A stretch of 64,000 nucleotides of DNA from Microbacterium candidum (GCF_030315975.1 NZ_JASXSZ010000006.1:26702-90701), one strand, 5' to 3'. Positions 1 through 8,784 are shown, counted from the stretch's first letter. Numbers and translations are program-made. The notes: generated from the sequence alone by a model not told the origin.

Positions 1-81
1 CCGGCTCCCCCCGTCGCCCCCCCCCCCGGGCGGGCCGGGGGCGGCGCGCCCCGGCCACGACACCGAAACGAAGGGCCTCCC

Positions 82-1242
82 GTGTCAGTCACCGTCCCGG
101 CCATCGACGATCGCACGATCTCGACCCTCGCCAGGCACAGCATCCGGCTCATCACGAGCCTGCAGACCCCCGAGGGCGCATACCCGGCGAGCCCCACATT
201 CTCGGCGTACGTCGGATACAGCTGGCTGCGCGACGGCGCATTCATCGCCGATGCAGCCTCCGCCGCCGGGCGAGCCGATTCGGCGAGCCGATTCTTCGAC
301 TGGTGCGCCGATGTCATCACGAGACGGGGCGACGCGATCCGCGCCATCGTGCGCGAGAGTCGCGCCGGCCGTCAGCCGGCCTCGGAGCACATGCTGCCCG
401 CGCGGTTCACGTTCGCGGGGGACGACGGCGCGGACGAGTGGTGGGACTTCCAGCTCGACGGCTACGGCACGTGGCTGTGGGCGCTGTCGCAGCACGTGGA
501 GCGGCACAGCCTGGACGCAGAACGGTGGCGGCCCGCCGTCGCCCTGACCGTCGAGTACCTCCTCGCCTCCTGGGAGCGCCCCTGCTACGACTGGTGGGAG
601 GAGCACGCGCAGCACGTGCACGTGTCGACCCTCGCCTGCATCGTCGGCGGCCTCGACGCCATCGCCCGTGCGGGCCTCGTCGACGAGTCGCTCGCGGACG
701 GCATCCGGTCGGAATCCGCAGCGATCCACCGACTGATCGCGGGCCGCGGAACAGCGGACGGGCATCTGATCAAGTGGCTCGGGAGCACCGCCGTCGACGG
801 CAGTCTCGCGGCGGCGATCGCGCCGCTCCACGTCATCGACCCGGAGTCCGACCTCGCGCGGCGCACGATCGACGTCCTCGAGGCGCATCTCTGCGTCGCC
901 GGCGGCGTGCACCGCTACCTCGGCGACACCTTCTTCGGCGGCGGCCAGTGGCCCCTGCTGTCCTGCTTCCTCGGGCTTGCGCACGTCGCCGCGGGCGACC
1001 GAGACCGCGCGTCGGAGCTGTTCGACTGGGCGGCGGGCACGGCGACCGCGGACTTCGACCTCCCCGAGCAGGTGGGCGACCACCTCATCGCCCCGGGAAT
1101 GCGGCAGGAGTGGATCGATCGTTGGGGGCCGGTGGCCACGCCTCTGCTGTGGAGTCACGCCATGTTCCTGCGTCTGGGCATCGAGCTCGGTCGCATCGCG
1201 CCGGCGGAGCTTGCCTTCGCCGAGGAAGGATTCGTCCGATGA
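82..1242 (+). CDS. GH15-family glycoside hydrolase (glucoamylase-like)
   Basis: The 386-residue protein matches the (alpha/alpha)6 catalytic domain of family 15, which hydrolyses terminal alpha-glucosidic bonds with inversion. Family hallmarks are YSWLRDGAF (about 46-54), a WWEEH segment (171-175) carrying the expected general acid Glu, and LPEQ (327-330) carrying the expected base Glu329. It is shorter than many bacterial GH15 enzymes, which carry an extra N-terminal beta domain, so it appears to be the catalytic domain alone. No signal peptide is seen, so it should be cytoplasmic. The start is GTG at 82. The stop overlaps the start of the GH31 gene (ATGA), implying translational coupling and a shared oligosaccharide substrate. 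The exact substrate is not deducible. Confidence 0.85.
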   Translation: MSVTVPAIDDRTISTLARHSIRLITSLQTPEGAYPASPTFSAYVGYSWLRDGAFIADAASAAGRADSASRFFDWCADVITRRGDAIRAIVRESRAGRQPASEHMLPARFTFAGDDGADEWWDFQLDGYGTWLWALSQHVERHSLDAERWRPAVALTVEYLLASWERPCYDWWEEHAQHVHVSTLACIVGGLDAIARAGLVDESLADGIRSESAAIHRLIAGRGTADGHLIKWLGSTAVDGSLAAAIAPLHVIDPESDLARRTIDVLEAHLCVAGGVHRYLGDTFFGGGQWPLLSCFLGLAHVAAGDRDRASELFDWAAGTATADFDLPEQVGDHLIAPGMRQEWIDRWGPVATPLLWSHAMFLRLGIELGRIAPAELAFAEEGFVR

Positions 1243-3491
1243 TCCGTCATCGCCCCGCAGGCTCCGGGCATCCGTACTCCGTCGACACGGAGCAGCGCTG
1301 GCCGGTCGTCCCCGAGGCCGGCGGAACGGCCACTCTCGGACTGCGCGCGGACGCCGGGGTCGTGTCGGCGACATGCACTCTCGAGTGGCATCCCGACGAC
1401 GATGCCGGTGGTTCCACCATCGAGCTCGGGCTGGAGCGCGTGGCTACCTCGTCGCGCGGCCGCATGACCGACGGCGGGCATCTCGCCTCGGCCGCGGCCC
1501 GGCAGGCCCGCGCGGTCGGCGGATGGCAGACGACGACACCGGCGCTGTCCGCCGGCGGCCGCTACCGCTACCGGTTCTCCGCGCACCACGCAGACGGGCG
1601 CGTGGAACGGACGCGCTGGTTCGAGTTCCGAGCGGCGCGATGGATGCCGACGGCCGGCGCCGTCGTCGAGCACGGCATCGCTCGGGTGATCTCGGGCTCC
1701 GTCGAGACGCTGTACGACGGCGAACGCGCGTGGCGCGTCCGCTTCGCACTGCCACTCGGCGAGGGCGAGCACGTGACGGGGTTCGGCGAGCGCTACGACG
1801 CTGTCGACCAGACGGGGACGTCGCTCGACTCCGTCGTCTTCGAGCAGTACAAGAGCCAGGGGGCCGAGCGCAAGACGTACATGCCCATGCCGTTCGCGCA
1901 CGTCGTCGGCGGCGACGGATGGGGCTTTCACGTCGACACCTCTCGGCGGGTGTGGTTCGACGTCGGGGAGGCGGATGCAACCCGCATCGCCGTCGACGCC
2001 GAGTGCGGCGCCGACGGGGCGATCCTGCTGCGGCTGTTCGACGGGCTCCCGACCGATGTCCTGCGAGGTTTCCTCGACGGTGTCGGCCGAGCGACGGAGC
2101 TGCCCTCCTGGGTGTTCCGGCTGTGGGCCAGCGGCAACGAGTGGAACACACAGGCCGAGGTGATGCGCCAGATGGACCTGCATGCCGAGCACGACATCCC
2201 GGTCGGGTCGGTCGTGATCGAGGCGTGGAGCGACGAATCCACGTTCACCGCTTTCCGTGATGCGGAGTACGAGGTGACGGGGGACGGCGCGCCGCACCGT
2301 CTCGCGGACTTCACGTTCCCCGCCGAGGGTGCGTGGCCGGACCCCAAGGGAATGACCGATGAGCTGCACCGGCGTGACATCCGCCTGCACCTCTGGCAGA
2401 TCCCGCTGCTGAAGATGCGTCCGCATCCGCACGGCCAGCTCGCGGCCGACGCTGCTGCCGCGATCCGCGAGGACGTCCTCATCCGGGAGTCCGATCCTCG
2501 CGGTGGGACGAGGCCGTATCGCAATCGCGGCTGGTGGTTCCCGCTCGGGCTGATGCCCGACCTCACGGATGAGCGCGCCGCTCGCTGGTGGACCGAGAAG
2601 CGCCGCTACCTCGTCGACGAGATCGGCATCGACGGATTCAAGACGGATGGCGGCGAGCATGCGTGGGGTGCGGAGCTCGTCTACCTCGACGGCCGCCGCG
2701 GCGACGAGGGCAACAACGTCTTCCCGGTCGCCTATGCCGCCGCGTACGGGGACCTGCTCCGATCTTCCGGCAAGGCGCCCGTCACCTTCAGTCGTGCGGG
2801 CTTCGCAGGCTCCCAGGCGCACGGCGCCTTCTGGGCGGGCGACGAGAACTCCACCTGGGAGGCGTTCCGGTGGTCCCTCAACGCGGGGCTCACGGCCGCG
2901 GCGAGCGGGATCGTCTACTGGGGATGGGACATCGCCGGATTCTCCGGCGACGTGCCGCCGGCCGAGCTCTATCTGCGGGCTGTGCAGGCTGCCGCCTTCG
3001 TTCCCGTGATGCAGTACCACTCGGAGTTCAACCACCACCGCACGCCGTCCCGGGACCGCACGCCGTGGAACATCGCGGAGCGCAGCGGTGACGACCGGGT
3101 GATCCCGCTGTTCCGGAAATACGCGCAGCTGCGCGAGCGCCTCGTGCCGTACCTCGTCAGGTCTGCGGCGGAGACGGTCGCGACCGATCGCCCGCTCATG
3201 CGTCCGCTGTTCTTCGAGTGGCCGGATGACCCAGGTGTGTGGAGTGCCGAGGCCCAGTGGCTGCTGGGCGACGACCTCCTCGTCGCCCCTGTGATCGAGC
3301 CCGGCGTCGAGAGTCGGACGGTCTATCTGCCGGCGGGCGACTGGACGGACGTCTGGACGGGCGAGAGCACTTCGGGCGGCCGGACGGTCTCCGTCGAAGC
3401 GCCGATCGATCGCATCCCGGTCTTCGCGCGGAACGGCGCGGATGCCGAGCTCCTCGAGGTGTTCGCAGCGGACGGGGAGACCGCCGGGTAG
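1239..3491 (+). CDS. GH31-family alpha-glycosidase (alpha-glucosidase/alpha-xylosidase type)
   Basis: A 750-residue family 31 retaining alpha-glycosidase. An N-terminal beta-sandwich is followed by a TIM barrel with the nucleophile Asp470 in GFKTDGGEH and the probable acid/base Asp535 in FWAGDENSTW, then a C-terminal beta domain. The ATG at 1239 overlaps the GH15 stop; the same frame is open much further upstream, but that part only mirrors the GH15 gene. No signal peptide is present. Substrate could be alpha-xylosides, isomalto-oligosaccharides or sulfoquinovosides; the sequence alone does not decide. Together with the GH15 gene it forms a two-gene unit for intracellular alpha-glycoside breakdown, probably the end of a sugar-uptake operon that begins outside the window. 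Confidence 0.9.
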   Translation: MIRHRPAGSGHPYSVDTEQRWPVVPEAGGTATLGLRADAGVVSATCTLEWHPDDDAGGSTIELGLERVATSSRGRMTDGGHLASAAARQARAVGGWQTTTPALSAGGRYRYRFSAHHADGRVERTRWFEFRAARWMPTAGAVVEHGIARVISGSVETLYDGERAWRVRFALPLGEGEHVTGFGERYDAVDQTGTSLDSVVFEQYKSQGAERKTYMPMPFAHVVGGDGWGFHVDTSRRVWFDVGEADATRIAVDAECGADGAILLRLFDGLPTDVLRGFLDGVGRATELPSWVFRLWASGNEWNTQAEVMRQMDLHAEHDIPVGSVVIEAWSDESTFTAFRDAEYEVTGDGAPHRLADFTFPAEGAWPDPKGMTDELHRRDIRLHLWQIPLLKMRPHPHGQLAADAAAAIREDVLIRESDPRGGTRPYRNRGWWFPLGLMPDLTDERAARWWTEKRRYLVDEIGIDGFKTDGGEHAWGAELVYLDGRRGDEGNNVFPVAYAAAYGDLLRSSGKAPVTFSRAGFAGSQAHGAFWAGDENSTWEAFRWSLNAGLTAAASGIVYWGWDIAGFSGDVPPAELYLRAVQAAAFVPVMQYHSEFNHHRTPSRDRTPWNIAERSGDDRVIPLFRKYAQLRERLVPYLVRSAAETVATDRPLMRPLFFEWPDDPGVWSAEAQWLLGDDLLVAPVIEPGVESRTVYLPAGDWTDVWTGESTSGGRTVSVEAPIDRIPVFARNGADAELLEVFAADGETAG

Positions 3492-3506
3492 CGCCGCGCG
3501 ACGACG

Positions 3507-4922
3507 CTACAGCCCGTGGGTCGAGGCGTCGGCTGCGCGGATCGCGACCACGGCAGCGTCGAGCGCGTCGTCGAAGAGGTGCGGCGGCGGAGCGCCGAAG
3601 CCCACGACCATCGCGGGCGGCCGGGGCGCGCCGGCGCCGAAGCGATAGGTCCCGAGGCCGTCGAAGACGAGCGAATCGGATGCTGAGGCATCCATCACGT
3701 CCTTCTCAGACGTGCCGGGCGGGAGCTCCAGGATGCACTGGAGCCCCGCCTGTTCCGTGCCGAGGTGCGCGCCGGGGAGGCGCGTGGCGACGAGGAGATC
3801 GAGTGCCTCACGTCGTGCGCGATACCGCACGCGCGCCGAGCGGACCGCGCGGTCGTAGTCGCCGCGACGGAGGAACTCGGCAAGGGTCAGCTGGGACAGG
3901 ACGTCGGTCGCCGCACCGGCGAGGCGGGCGCGCGCGGCGACGCCGTCGACGAGCGACGGCGGAAGCACACCCCAGGCGAGCCCGAGCGACGGGGTGAGCG
4001 CCTTGCTCGCGGTGCCGGCGTAGACGACGTGATCGGGCGCGAGCGCCTGCAGCGCGCCCACGGCACGGCGGTCGTAGCGGAACTCGCCGTCGTAGTCGTC
4101 CTCGATGACGATCCGGTCGCCGCGCCGCGCCCAATCGACGAACGCTGCGCGCCGCGCGGGGGAGAGGACCGCGCCGGTGGGGAACTGATGCGCCGGCGTG
4201 AGGAGCACCGCATCCGCTGTCACACGCGCGGGGTCGGCGCCGTCGCCGTCGACCGGGATCGGCACGACCTCGAGCCCCGTGCCGCGCAGGATGTCGCGGT
4301 GCAGCTCATGCCCGTACTCCTCGACCGCGATGACGCGCGCGCCCCGATCGACGAGCGCACCGCCGACGAGGGCGAGCAGCTGACCGAACCCGTGTGTGAC
4401 ATGCACGGCGTCGGCGGACGCCCAGACGCCCCGGGCGCGAGAGACGTACGCAGCGAGGGCTTCGCGAAGGGGCAGGGCGCCGGCGAGCTCGCCGTATCCG
4501 AACGCCGAGGTCGAGGCGCTCGCGAGGGCGCGGCGGGATGCCGCGATCCATGCGCCGATCGGGAAGGCGGAGGCATCCGGGATCCCTGCCCGGAGGTCGA
4601 GGCGCGCCGCCCTGCGCCGACGGATGGATGCGGGACCGGGCTCGAGGCGGCCAGGGGATGCGGCCACCCACGTGCCCGCGCCGACCCGCGCCTCGAGCCA
4701 TCCCTCGCCCGTGAGCCTTCCGTAGACCTCCGCGACGCTGTTGCGCGAGATGCCGAGGTCGGCCGCGAGGGTGCGGCTCGGCGGCATCCGTTCGCCCGCC
4801 GCGAGGGCGCCCGTGCGGATCGCGTCGCGCAGCGCACGCTCGAGCGAATCCGTCTTGCGGACGGGATCGAGCGCGACGAGCAGGTCGCGGCCCGGTTCGA
4901 ACGCTCCGGAATTGGCCCACAT
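3507..4922 (-). CDS. MocR/PdxR-type GntR regulator with aminotransferase fold
   Basis: About 471 residues. An N-terminal GntR winged helix (ISRNSVAEVYGRL in the recognition helix) is fused to a class I aminotransferase fold with the PLP lysine in AGTASKALTPS. This architecture is the MocR subgroup, where PLP or PLP-amino-acid adducts act as the effector. It is divergent from the AhpD-like gene at 4978, the usual position of its target. Two ATG starts are possible (4931 and 4922). I prefer 4922 because a TACGAT hexamer lies 7 bases upstream, which would give a leaderless transcript, while the 4931 ATG overlaps that hexamer. It converges with the GH31 gene 15 bases away. Confidence 0.88.
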   Translation of the reverse strand: MWANSGAFEPGRDLLVALDPVRKTDSLERALRDAIRTGALAAGERMPPSRTLAADLGISRNSVAEVYGRLTGEGWLEARVGAGTWVAASPGRLEPGPASIRRRRAARLDLRAGIPDASAFPIGAWIAASRRALASASTSAFGYGELAGALPLREALAAYVSRARGVWASADAVHVTHGFGQLLALVGGALVDRGARVIAVEEYGHELHRDILRGTGLEVVPIPVDGDGADPARVTADAVLLTPAHQFPTGAVLSPARRAAFVDWARRGDRIVIEDDYDGEFRYDRRAVGALQALAPDHVVYAGTASKALTPSLGLAWGVLPPSLVDGVAARARLAGAATDVLSQLTLAEFLRRGDYDRAVRSARVRYRARREALDLLVATRLPGAHLGTEQAGLQCILELPPGTSEKDVMDASASDSLVFDGLGTYRFGAGAPRPPAMVVGFGAPPPHLFDDALDAAVVAIRAADASTHGL

Positions 4923-4977
4923 GAGCACCATCGTATTGGACTGCTGCACAGGACAATCGGCCCGTAGCGTTGAGGAC
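4923..4977. promoter_or_regulatory. Divergent leaderless promoter region for mocR-like and ahpD-like genes
   Basis: Between the two divergent starts there are only 55 bases. On the plus strand TAGCGT (4965-4970) is followed by 7 bases and the ATG at 4978. On the minus strand TACGAT (4930-4935) is followed by 7 bases and the ATG ending at 4922. Both fit a -10 box directly before a leaderless start. A TTGGAC at 4936-4941 is a poor -35 for either gene. The MocR protein would bind in this interval and so could control both directions. Confidence 0.55.
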
Positions 4978-5469
4978 ATGAACACGACAGAGACCCTCAT
5001 CCGCCCCGCCATCCGCTTCGACTTCGACGCCCTCGTGCCCAGCTTCTCGCGCGCTGTCGCCTCGCTCGACCACGCGGCGAAGGTCGAGGCCGAGCGTGCC
5101 GGGATCCCCGCCGGGCTCACCGAGCTGCTGCGTCTGCGCACGTCGCAGATCAACGGCTGCGCCTACTGCGTCGACACGCACTCCCGCGACGCGCGGGACG
5201 CGGGCGAGTCGTTCCAGCGCATCTCGGCCGTCGCCGTGTGGGAGGAGTCGAACTTCTTCACCCAGAAGGAGCGCTCCGCGTTCGCGCTCGCGGACTCCGT
5301 CGCGCGACTGGCCGACACGCATGTCCCGGACGCGATCGTCGCCGACGTCCTCGAGGTGTGGACGGAGGCCGAGGCGGCCGCGATCCTCGCGATCCTCGTC
5401 AGCATCAACGCGTGGAACGAGATCGGCGTGACGGCCCGCTGCTGGCGGGCATCCGTCGAGAACGTCTGA
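4978..5469 (+). CDS. Carboxymuconolactone decarboxylase family protein (AhpD-like)
   Basis: A 163-residue all-helical protein with the CxxC motif CAYCVDTHS near residue 61 and a downstream helix typical of the CMD/AhpD family. Members with this motif are peroxidase-type disulfide reductants rather than true decarboxylases. GntR/MocR regulators divergent from such genes are common in Actinobacteria. Start at ATG 4978, with a likely -10 box 7 bases upstream and no well-spaced ribosome binding site, suggests a leaderless mRNA. It converges with the flavoprotein gene 14 bases away, without room for a classical terminator. Confidence 0.88.
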   Translation: MNTTETLIRPAIRFDFDALVPSFSRAVASLDHAAKVEAERAGIPAGLTELLRLRTSQINGCAYCVDTHSRDARDAGESFQRISAVAVWEESNFFTQKERSAFALADSVARLADTHVPDAIVADVLEVWTEAEAAAILAILVSINAWNEIGVTARCWRASVENV

Positions 5470-5483
5470 CCCGCTCGCGCCAC

Positions 5484-6605
5484 TCAGGCCAGGGAGCGCA
5501 GCATTCGCAGGATCCAGGGTCTCCGCCCGAGGTCTGCGAGGCTGCGCTCTCCTGCGCAGAACTCGACGAAGTAGCGCTGCGCGCGGCGCGATCGCGTGGC
5601 CAGACGATGCACGAGACGCGGATGCTTCTCGAAGACGGCGAGCAGGAGCGCGCCGACCCGCATCTCCGGGACGAGCGTCCGGTCGACGGCGGCCGCGTAG
5701 GCGTCGAGATCGGCCCCCGTGGAGACGTACGCGGCGGCCGCCTCGCCCGCGAGGGCGCCGGAGCGCAGCGCGAAGGAGATGCCCTCGCGGGTCCATGGCT
5801 CCAGAAGCCCCGCCGCGTCGCCGGCGACGAGCACCGGACCGCGACGCAGCGGTGAATCGGTGCGTCGCCACTGCGTGAGGTGCCCGCTGGAGTGCACGAC
5901 CGCCGCATCCGGATCGTCCTGCTGCGTCCGCCAGTCCGCGAGGTAGGCGCGCGTGCGATCCGCGTGGCCCTTCGCCTCGATGACGCCGACCGTATCGACA
6001 GACGCCTTCGGGAATGTCCACGCGTAGCTGCCCGCGCCCGGCCCCCAGTCCAGGAGCACCTCGGGACGGCCGGATGCGTCGAGCTCGTCCTCGAGCCCGA
6101 GATCGATGCGCTCGGGGATGACGCCGACGTAGCGGCCCACGCGCCCGCCGACGCCGTCGGCGCCGATCACGCAGCGGGCAGTGGCATCCCCGGCGCTCGT
6201 CACGACGGTCACCACATCGCCGGAGACGGTGAGGTCGCGAAGCGCCGCTCCGCCGACGAACTCGGCACCCGCCGCCTGCGCCTCAGCGAGAAGGGCCGCA
6301 TCGAACGTCTCACGACGGGTCATCGCGAGGAACGCGGCATCTCTCTTCACCCGCACCGGACGCGCGCCCTGCAGCGTGAAGACGACCTCGTCGACCTGCC
6401 GCTCGATGGTCGCGGCAGCCGCGGGCGGCAGCAGAGCGCGGCTCGCGCCGATGAGCCCGCCGCCGCACGTCTTGTACCTCGGGAACGTCGCCCGGTCGAT
6501 GAGCAGTGTCCGGGCACCGCTTGCGGCGGCGACCCGCGCGGCGGTCGACCCCGCCGGCCCTGCGCCGACGACGATCACGTCCCACTCGCCCGACACAGAT
6601 GTCAC
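5484..6605 (-). CDS. Geranylgeranyl-reductase-family FAD-dependent oxidoreductase
   Basis: A 373-residue flavoprotein with the N-terminal dinucleotide motif VVGAGPAGSTAA, the KTCGGGLIG segment typical of the geranylgeranyl reductase subfamily, and a C-terminal FAD motif GDAAGLLEPWTREGI. Such enzymes reduce isoprenoid double bonds, for example in menaquinone or lipid side chains; some relatives are unrelated hydroxylases. I place the start at GTG 6605 because TACCGT (6612-6617, minus strand) lies 6 bases upstream. An ATG at 6629 is in frame but would overlap the divergent gene and sits upstream of that box. The precise substrate is unknown. Confidence 0.85.
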   Translation of the reverse strand: MTSVSGEWDVIVVGAGPAGSTAARVAAASGARTLLIDRATFPRYKTCGGGLIGASRALLPPAAAATIERQVDEVVFTLQGARPVRVKRDAAFLAMTRRETFDAALLAEAQAAGAEFVGGAALRDLTVSGDVVTVVTSAGDATARCVIGADGVGGRVGRYVGVIPERIDLGLEDELDASGRPEVLLDWGPGAGSYAWTFPKASVDTVGVIEAKGHADRTRAYLADWRTQQDDPDAAVVHSSGHLTQWRRTDSPLRRGPVLVAGDAAGLLEPWTREGISFALRSGALAGEAAAAYVSTGADLDAYAAAVDRTLVPEMRVGALLLAVFEKHPRLVHRLATRSRRAQRYFVEFCAGERSLADLGRRPWILRMLRSLA

Positions 6606-6627
6606 CGATACACGGTAGCTTGTGGCC
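6606..6627. promoter_or_regulatory. Overlapping divergent leaderless promoters
   Basis: Only 22 bases separate the flavoprotein GTG (6605) from the NYN gene ATG (6628). TAGCTT at 6616-6621 lies 6 bases before the plus-strand ATG. TACCGT, read on the minus strand at 6612-6617, lies 6 bases before the minus-strand GTG. The two -10 boxes overlap by two bases, so the genes cannot both be transcribed from the same DNA at once. Confidence 0.5.
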
Positions 6628-7356
6628 ATGGCCCAGCCGAACGACCTCCTGGCGGTCCTCATCGACGCCGACAACGTGTCGCCCGCCCGGATCGGCGCCG
6701 TGCTCGCCGAGATCGCGCAGTACGGCACGGCATCCGTCAAACGCGTCTACGGCGACTGGACGAAGACGCAGCTGCGCGGGTGGAAGGATGCCGCGAGCGA
6801 GCACGTCATCCAGCCGATCCAGCAGTTCGACAACACGACGGGCAAGAACGCCACCGACAGCGCGCTCATCATCGACGCGATGGACCTGCTCTACACGGGC
6901 CGGTTCCAGGGCTTCTGCATCGTCTCGAGCGACAGCGACTTCACGCGGCTCGCGTCCCGCATCCGCGAGGACGGCGTGATCGTGTACGGGTTCGGCGAGC
7001 GGAAGACGCCGGATGCGTTCCGCAACGCCTGCGACCGTTTCACGTTCCTCGAGGTGCTCGAAGAGCCGGCGGTGGAGGCGGACACCGCGGCCGCCGCATC
7101 CAAGCGGGTCACGCCCGCGAAGCTGCGCCAGGACGCGAAGCTCGTCTCGATGCTGCGTTCGGCGGTCGGAACGGCATCCGGGGACGACGGATGGACGAAC
7201 CTCGGCGCCGTGGGGCAGCTCATGGGCAAGCAGCAGCCCGATTTCGACTCCCGCAACTGGGGCTACGCGAAGCTCTCCGACCTCGTGAAGGCCATCGGCC
7301 TGTTCACGATGGAGACGACGCCGGCCGGCGTCCGGCTGCAGCCGAAGAAGAAGTAG
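6628..7356 (+). CDS. NYN-domain (LabA/DUF88-type) putative RNase with C-terminal OST-HTH-like domain
   Basis: A 242-residue protein. The N-terminal NYN/PIN-like nuclease fold (about 5-140) shows the acidic cluster Asp13/Asp15 in LIDADN, Asp in TDSALIIDAMD and SSDSDF, which coordinate metal in this family. The C-terminal part (about 165-238), with QLMGKQQPDFDSRNWGYAKLSDLV, resembles the OST-HTH/LOTUS RNA-binding domain that often follows NYN in bacteria. It would act in the cytoplasm on RNA; the target is unknown. ATG 6628 is preferred over an in-frame GTG at 6622 because of the -10 box position. Confidence 0.88.
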   Translation: MAQPNDLLAVLIDADNVSPARIGAVLAEIAQYGTASVKRVYGDWTKTQLRGWKDAASEHVIQPIQQFDNTTGKNATDSALIIDAMDLLYTGRFQGFCIVSSDSDFTRLASRIREDGVIVYGFGERKTPDAFRNACDRFTFLEVLEEPAVEADTAAAASKRVTPAKLRQDAKLVSMLRSAVGTASGDDGWTNLGAVGQLMGKQQPDFDSRNWGYAKLSDLVKAIGLFTMETTPAGVRLQPKKK

Positions 7357-7403
7357 CCCGCGCGTACGATCGAAGGACGTCCGTCTTCCCGAGGAGGTCC
7401 TCG

Positions 7404-8681
7404 TTGTCCCCTGACGCACTCGCCCACGCGGCGGATCTGGCCGATTTCGTCGCGGCTTCGCCGTCGAGCTTCCACGCCGCGGCGGAGGTCGGACGGCGGC
7501 TGACCGATGCGGGCTTCACCCCGCTCGACGAGCAGGATGCGTGGCCGTCGCAGCCGGGCGGCCGGTTCCTCGTCGTGCGCGACGGGGCCGTGATCGCGTG
7601 GGTCGTGCCGCAGGGTGCGGGCACCTGCACTGCGGTGCGGGTTTTCGGCGCGCACAGCGACTCGCCGGGGTTCAAGCTCAAGCCGAAGCCGACGACGGGG
7701 CGGCTCGGCTGGCTGCAGGCCGGTGTCGAGATCTACGGCGGACCGCTCCTCAATTCCTGGCTCGACCGCGAACTGCGCCTCGCCGGCCGGATCGCGCTCG
7801 ACGACGGCTCGACGGTGCTCGCGGCGACCGGCCCGCTGCTGCGGCTGCCGCAGCTCGCGATCCACCTCGACCGCGCCGCGAACGACGGACTCGCGCTCGA
7901 CAAGCAGATGCAGACCCAGCCGGTGTGGGGGCTCGGCGACGAGGATTCGGCCGATCTCCTCGGCGAGCTCGCGTCCGCGGCCGAAGTGGATGCGGCGCGC
8001 ATCCGCGGCTACGACATCGTCACGGCGGATGCCGCACGCGGCGCCGTCTTCGGGAAGGACGACGTGTTCTTCGCCGCCGCCCGTCTCGACGACCTCGCCT
8101 CCGTGCACGCCGGAGTCGTCGCGCTGGCGCGCGCGGCGGACGGGGTCGGCGACGACATCGCGATGCTCGCTGTCTTCGACCACGAGGAGATCGGGTCCGA
8201 GACGCGCTCGGGCGCCGCGGGGCCGTTCCTCTCCGACGTCATCGAGCGCGTTCAGCTCGCGCTCGGCGCCGATCGCGAGGAGCAGCACCGCGCGCTCGCG
8301 TCATCCTGGTGCGTCTCGAGCGACGTCGGGCACTCGGTGCACCCGAACTACGCGGGCAAGCACGATCCGGTCGTGCGTCCCGTGCTCGGGTCGGGGCCGA
8401 TCCTGAAGATCAACGCCAACCAGCGCTATGCGACCGACGGCGTCGGCGCCGCAGCCTGGAACGGCTGGTGCGCCGACGCGGGGGTCGGAAGCCAGGAGTT
8501 CGTGTCGAACAACTCGGTGCCCTGCGGGTCGACGATCGGTCCGATCACGGCGACGCGTCTCGGCATCCGGACGGTGGATGTCGGCATCCCCATCCTGTCG
8601 ATGCACTCCGCCCGCGAGCTGGCCGGCGTGAGCGACCTGCGGGACCTGTCCCGCGTGGCCGAGGTGTTCTTCCGCGGCTGA
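7404..8681 (+). CDS. apeB: M18-family aminopeptidase
   Basis: A 425-residue dinuclear zinc aminopeptidase of the aspartyl aminopeptidase family M18, removing N-terminal residues from peptides in the cytoplasm. Metal and catalytic motifs are visible: His84 in GAHSDSPGF, DHEEIGSET around residues 257-265, and SSDVGHSVHPNYAGKHDP around 308-325. The start is TTG at 7404, set by a strong GAGGAGG six bases upstream; no ATG or GTG in this frame fits as well. Length is normal for the family. The frame stays open far upstream, but that part is the shadow of other genes. Confidence 0.93.
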   Translation: MSPDALAHAADLADFVAASPSSFHAAAEVGRRLTDAGFTPLDEQDAWPSQPGGRFLVVRDGAVIAWVVPQGAGTCTAVRVFGAHSDSPGFKLKPKPTTGRLGWLQAGVEIYGGPLLNSWLDRELRLAGRIALDDGSTVLAATGPLLRLPQLAIHLDRAANDGLALDKQMQTQPVWGLGDEDSADLLGELASAAEVDAARIRGYDIVTADAARGAVFGKDDVFFAAARLDDLASVHAGVVALARAADGVGDDIAMLAVFDHEEIGSETRSGAAGPFLSDVIERVQLALGADREEQHRALASSWCVSSDVGHSVHPNYAGKHDPVVRPVLGSGPILKINANQRYATDGVGAAAWNGWCADAGVGSQEFVSNNSVPCGSTIGPITATRLGIRTVDVGIPILSMHSARELAGVSDLRDLSRVAEVFFRG

Positions 8682-8713
8682 CGGTCGCGCCGCGGAAACC
8701 TGCTCGCGCGATA

Positions 8714-8760
8714 GAAACCTGCAGTCGCGCCCGTTGTGAACGAGCGCGACTGCAGGTTTC
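8714..8760. terminator. Long perfect hairpin between convergent genes
   Basis: Two 17-base arms (8714-8730 and 8744-8760) are exact inverted repeats, and the 13-base loop can add a further 4-bp stem (CGTT/AACG). It lies between the converging M18 aminopeptidase and msrA genes and could act as a bidirectional terminator, although no T-tract follows. A partial copy of the arm, starting GAAACCTGC, also occurs at 8696. That points to a dispersed intergenic repeat rather than a simple terminator. Confidence 0.6.
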
Positions 8761-8784
8761 GGTAGCGCGAGCTGCGGTGCGGGG

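Noticed and set aside
303..1238. N-terminal extension of the GH31 reading frame over the GH15 gene
   Set aside because: The extension is Arg/Pro-rich shadow sequence; GH15 motifs occupy this DNA in another frame, and an ATG with a 4-base overlap fits at 1239.
85..1374. 429-codon minus-strand open frame opposite GH15
   Set aside because: Composition typical of antisense shadow; no recognisable domain.
5880..7403. Upstream extension of the M18 aminopeptidase frame
   Set aside because: It overlaps the flavoprotein and NYN genes out of frame; a ribosome binding site defines TTG 7404 as the start.
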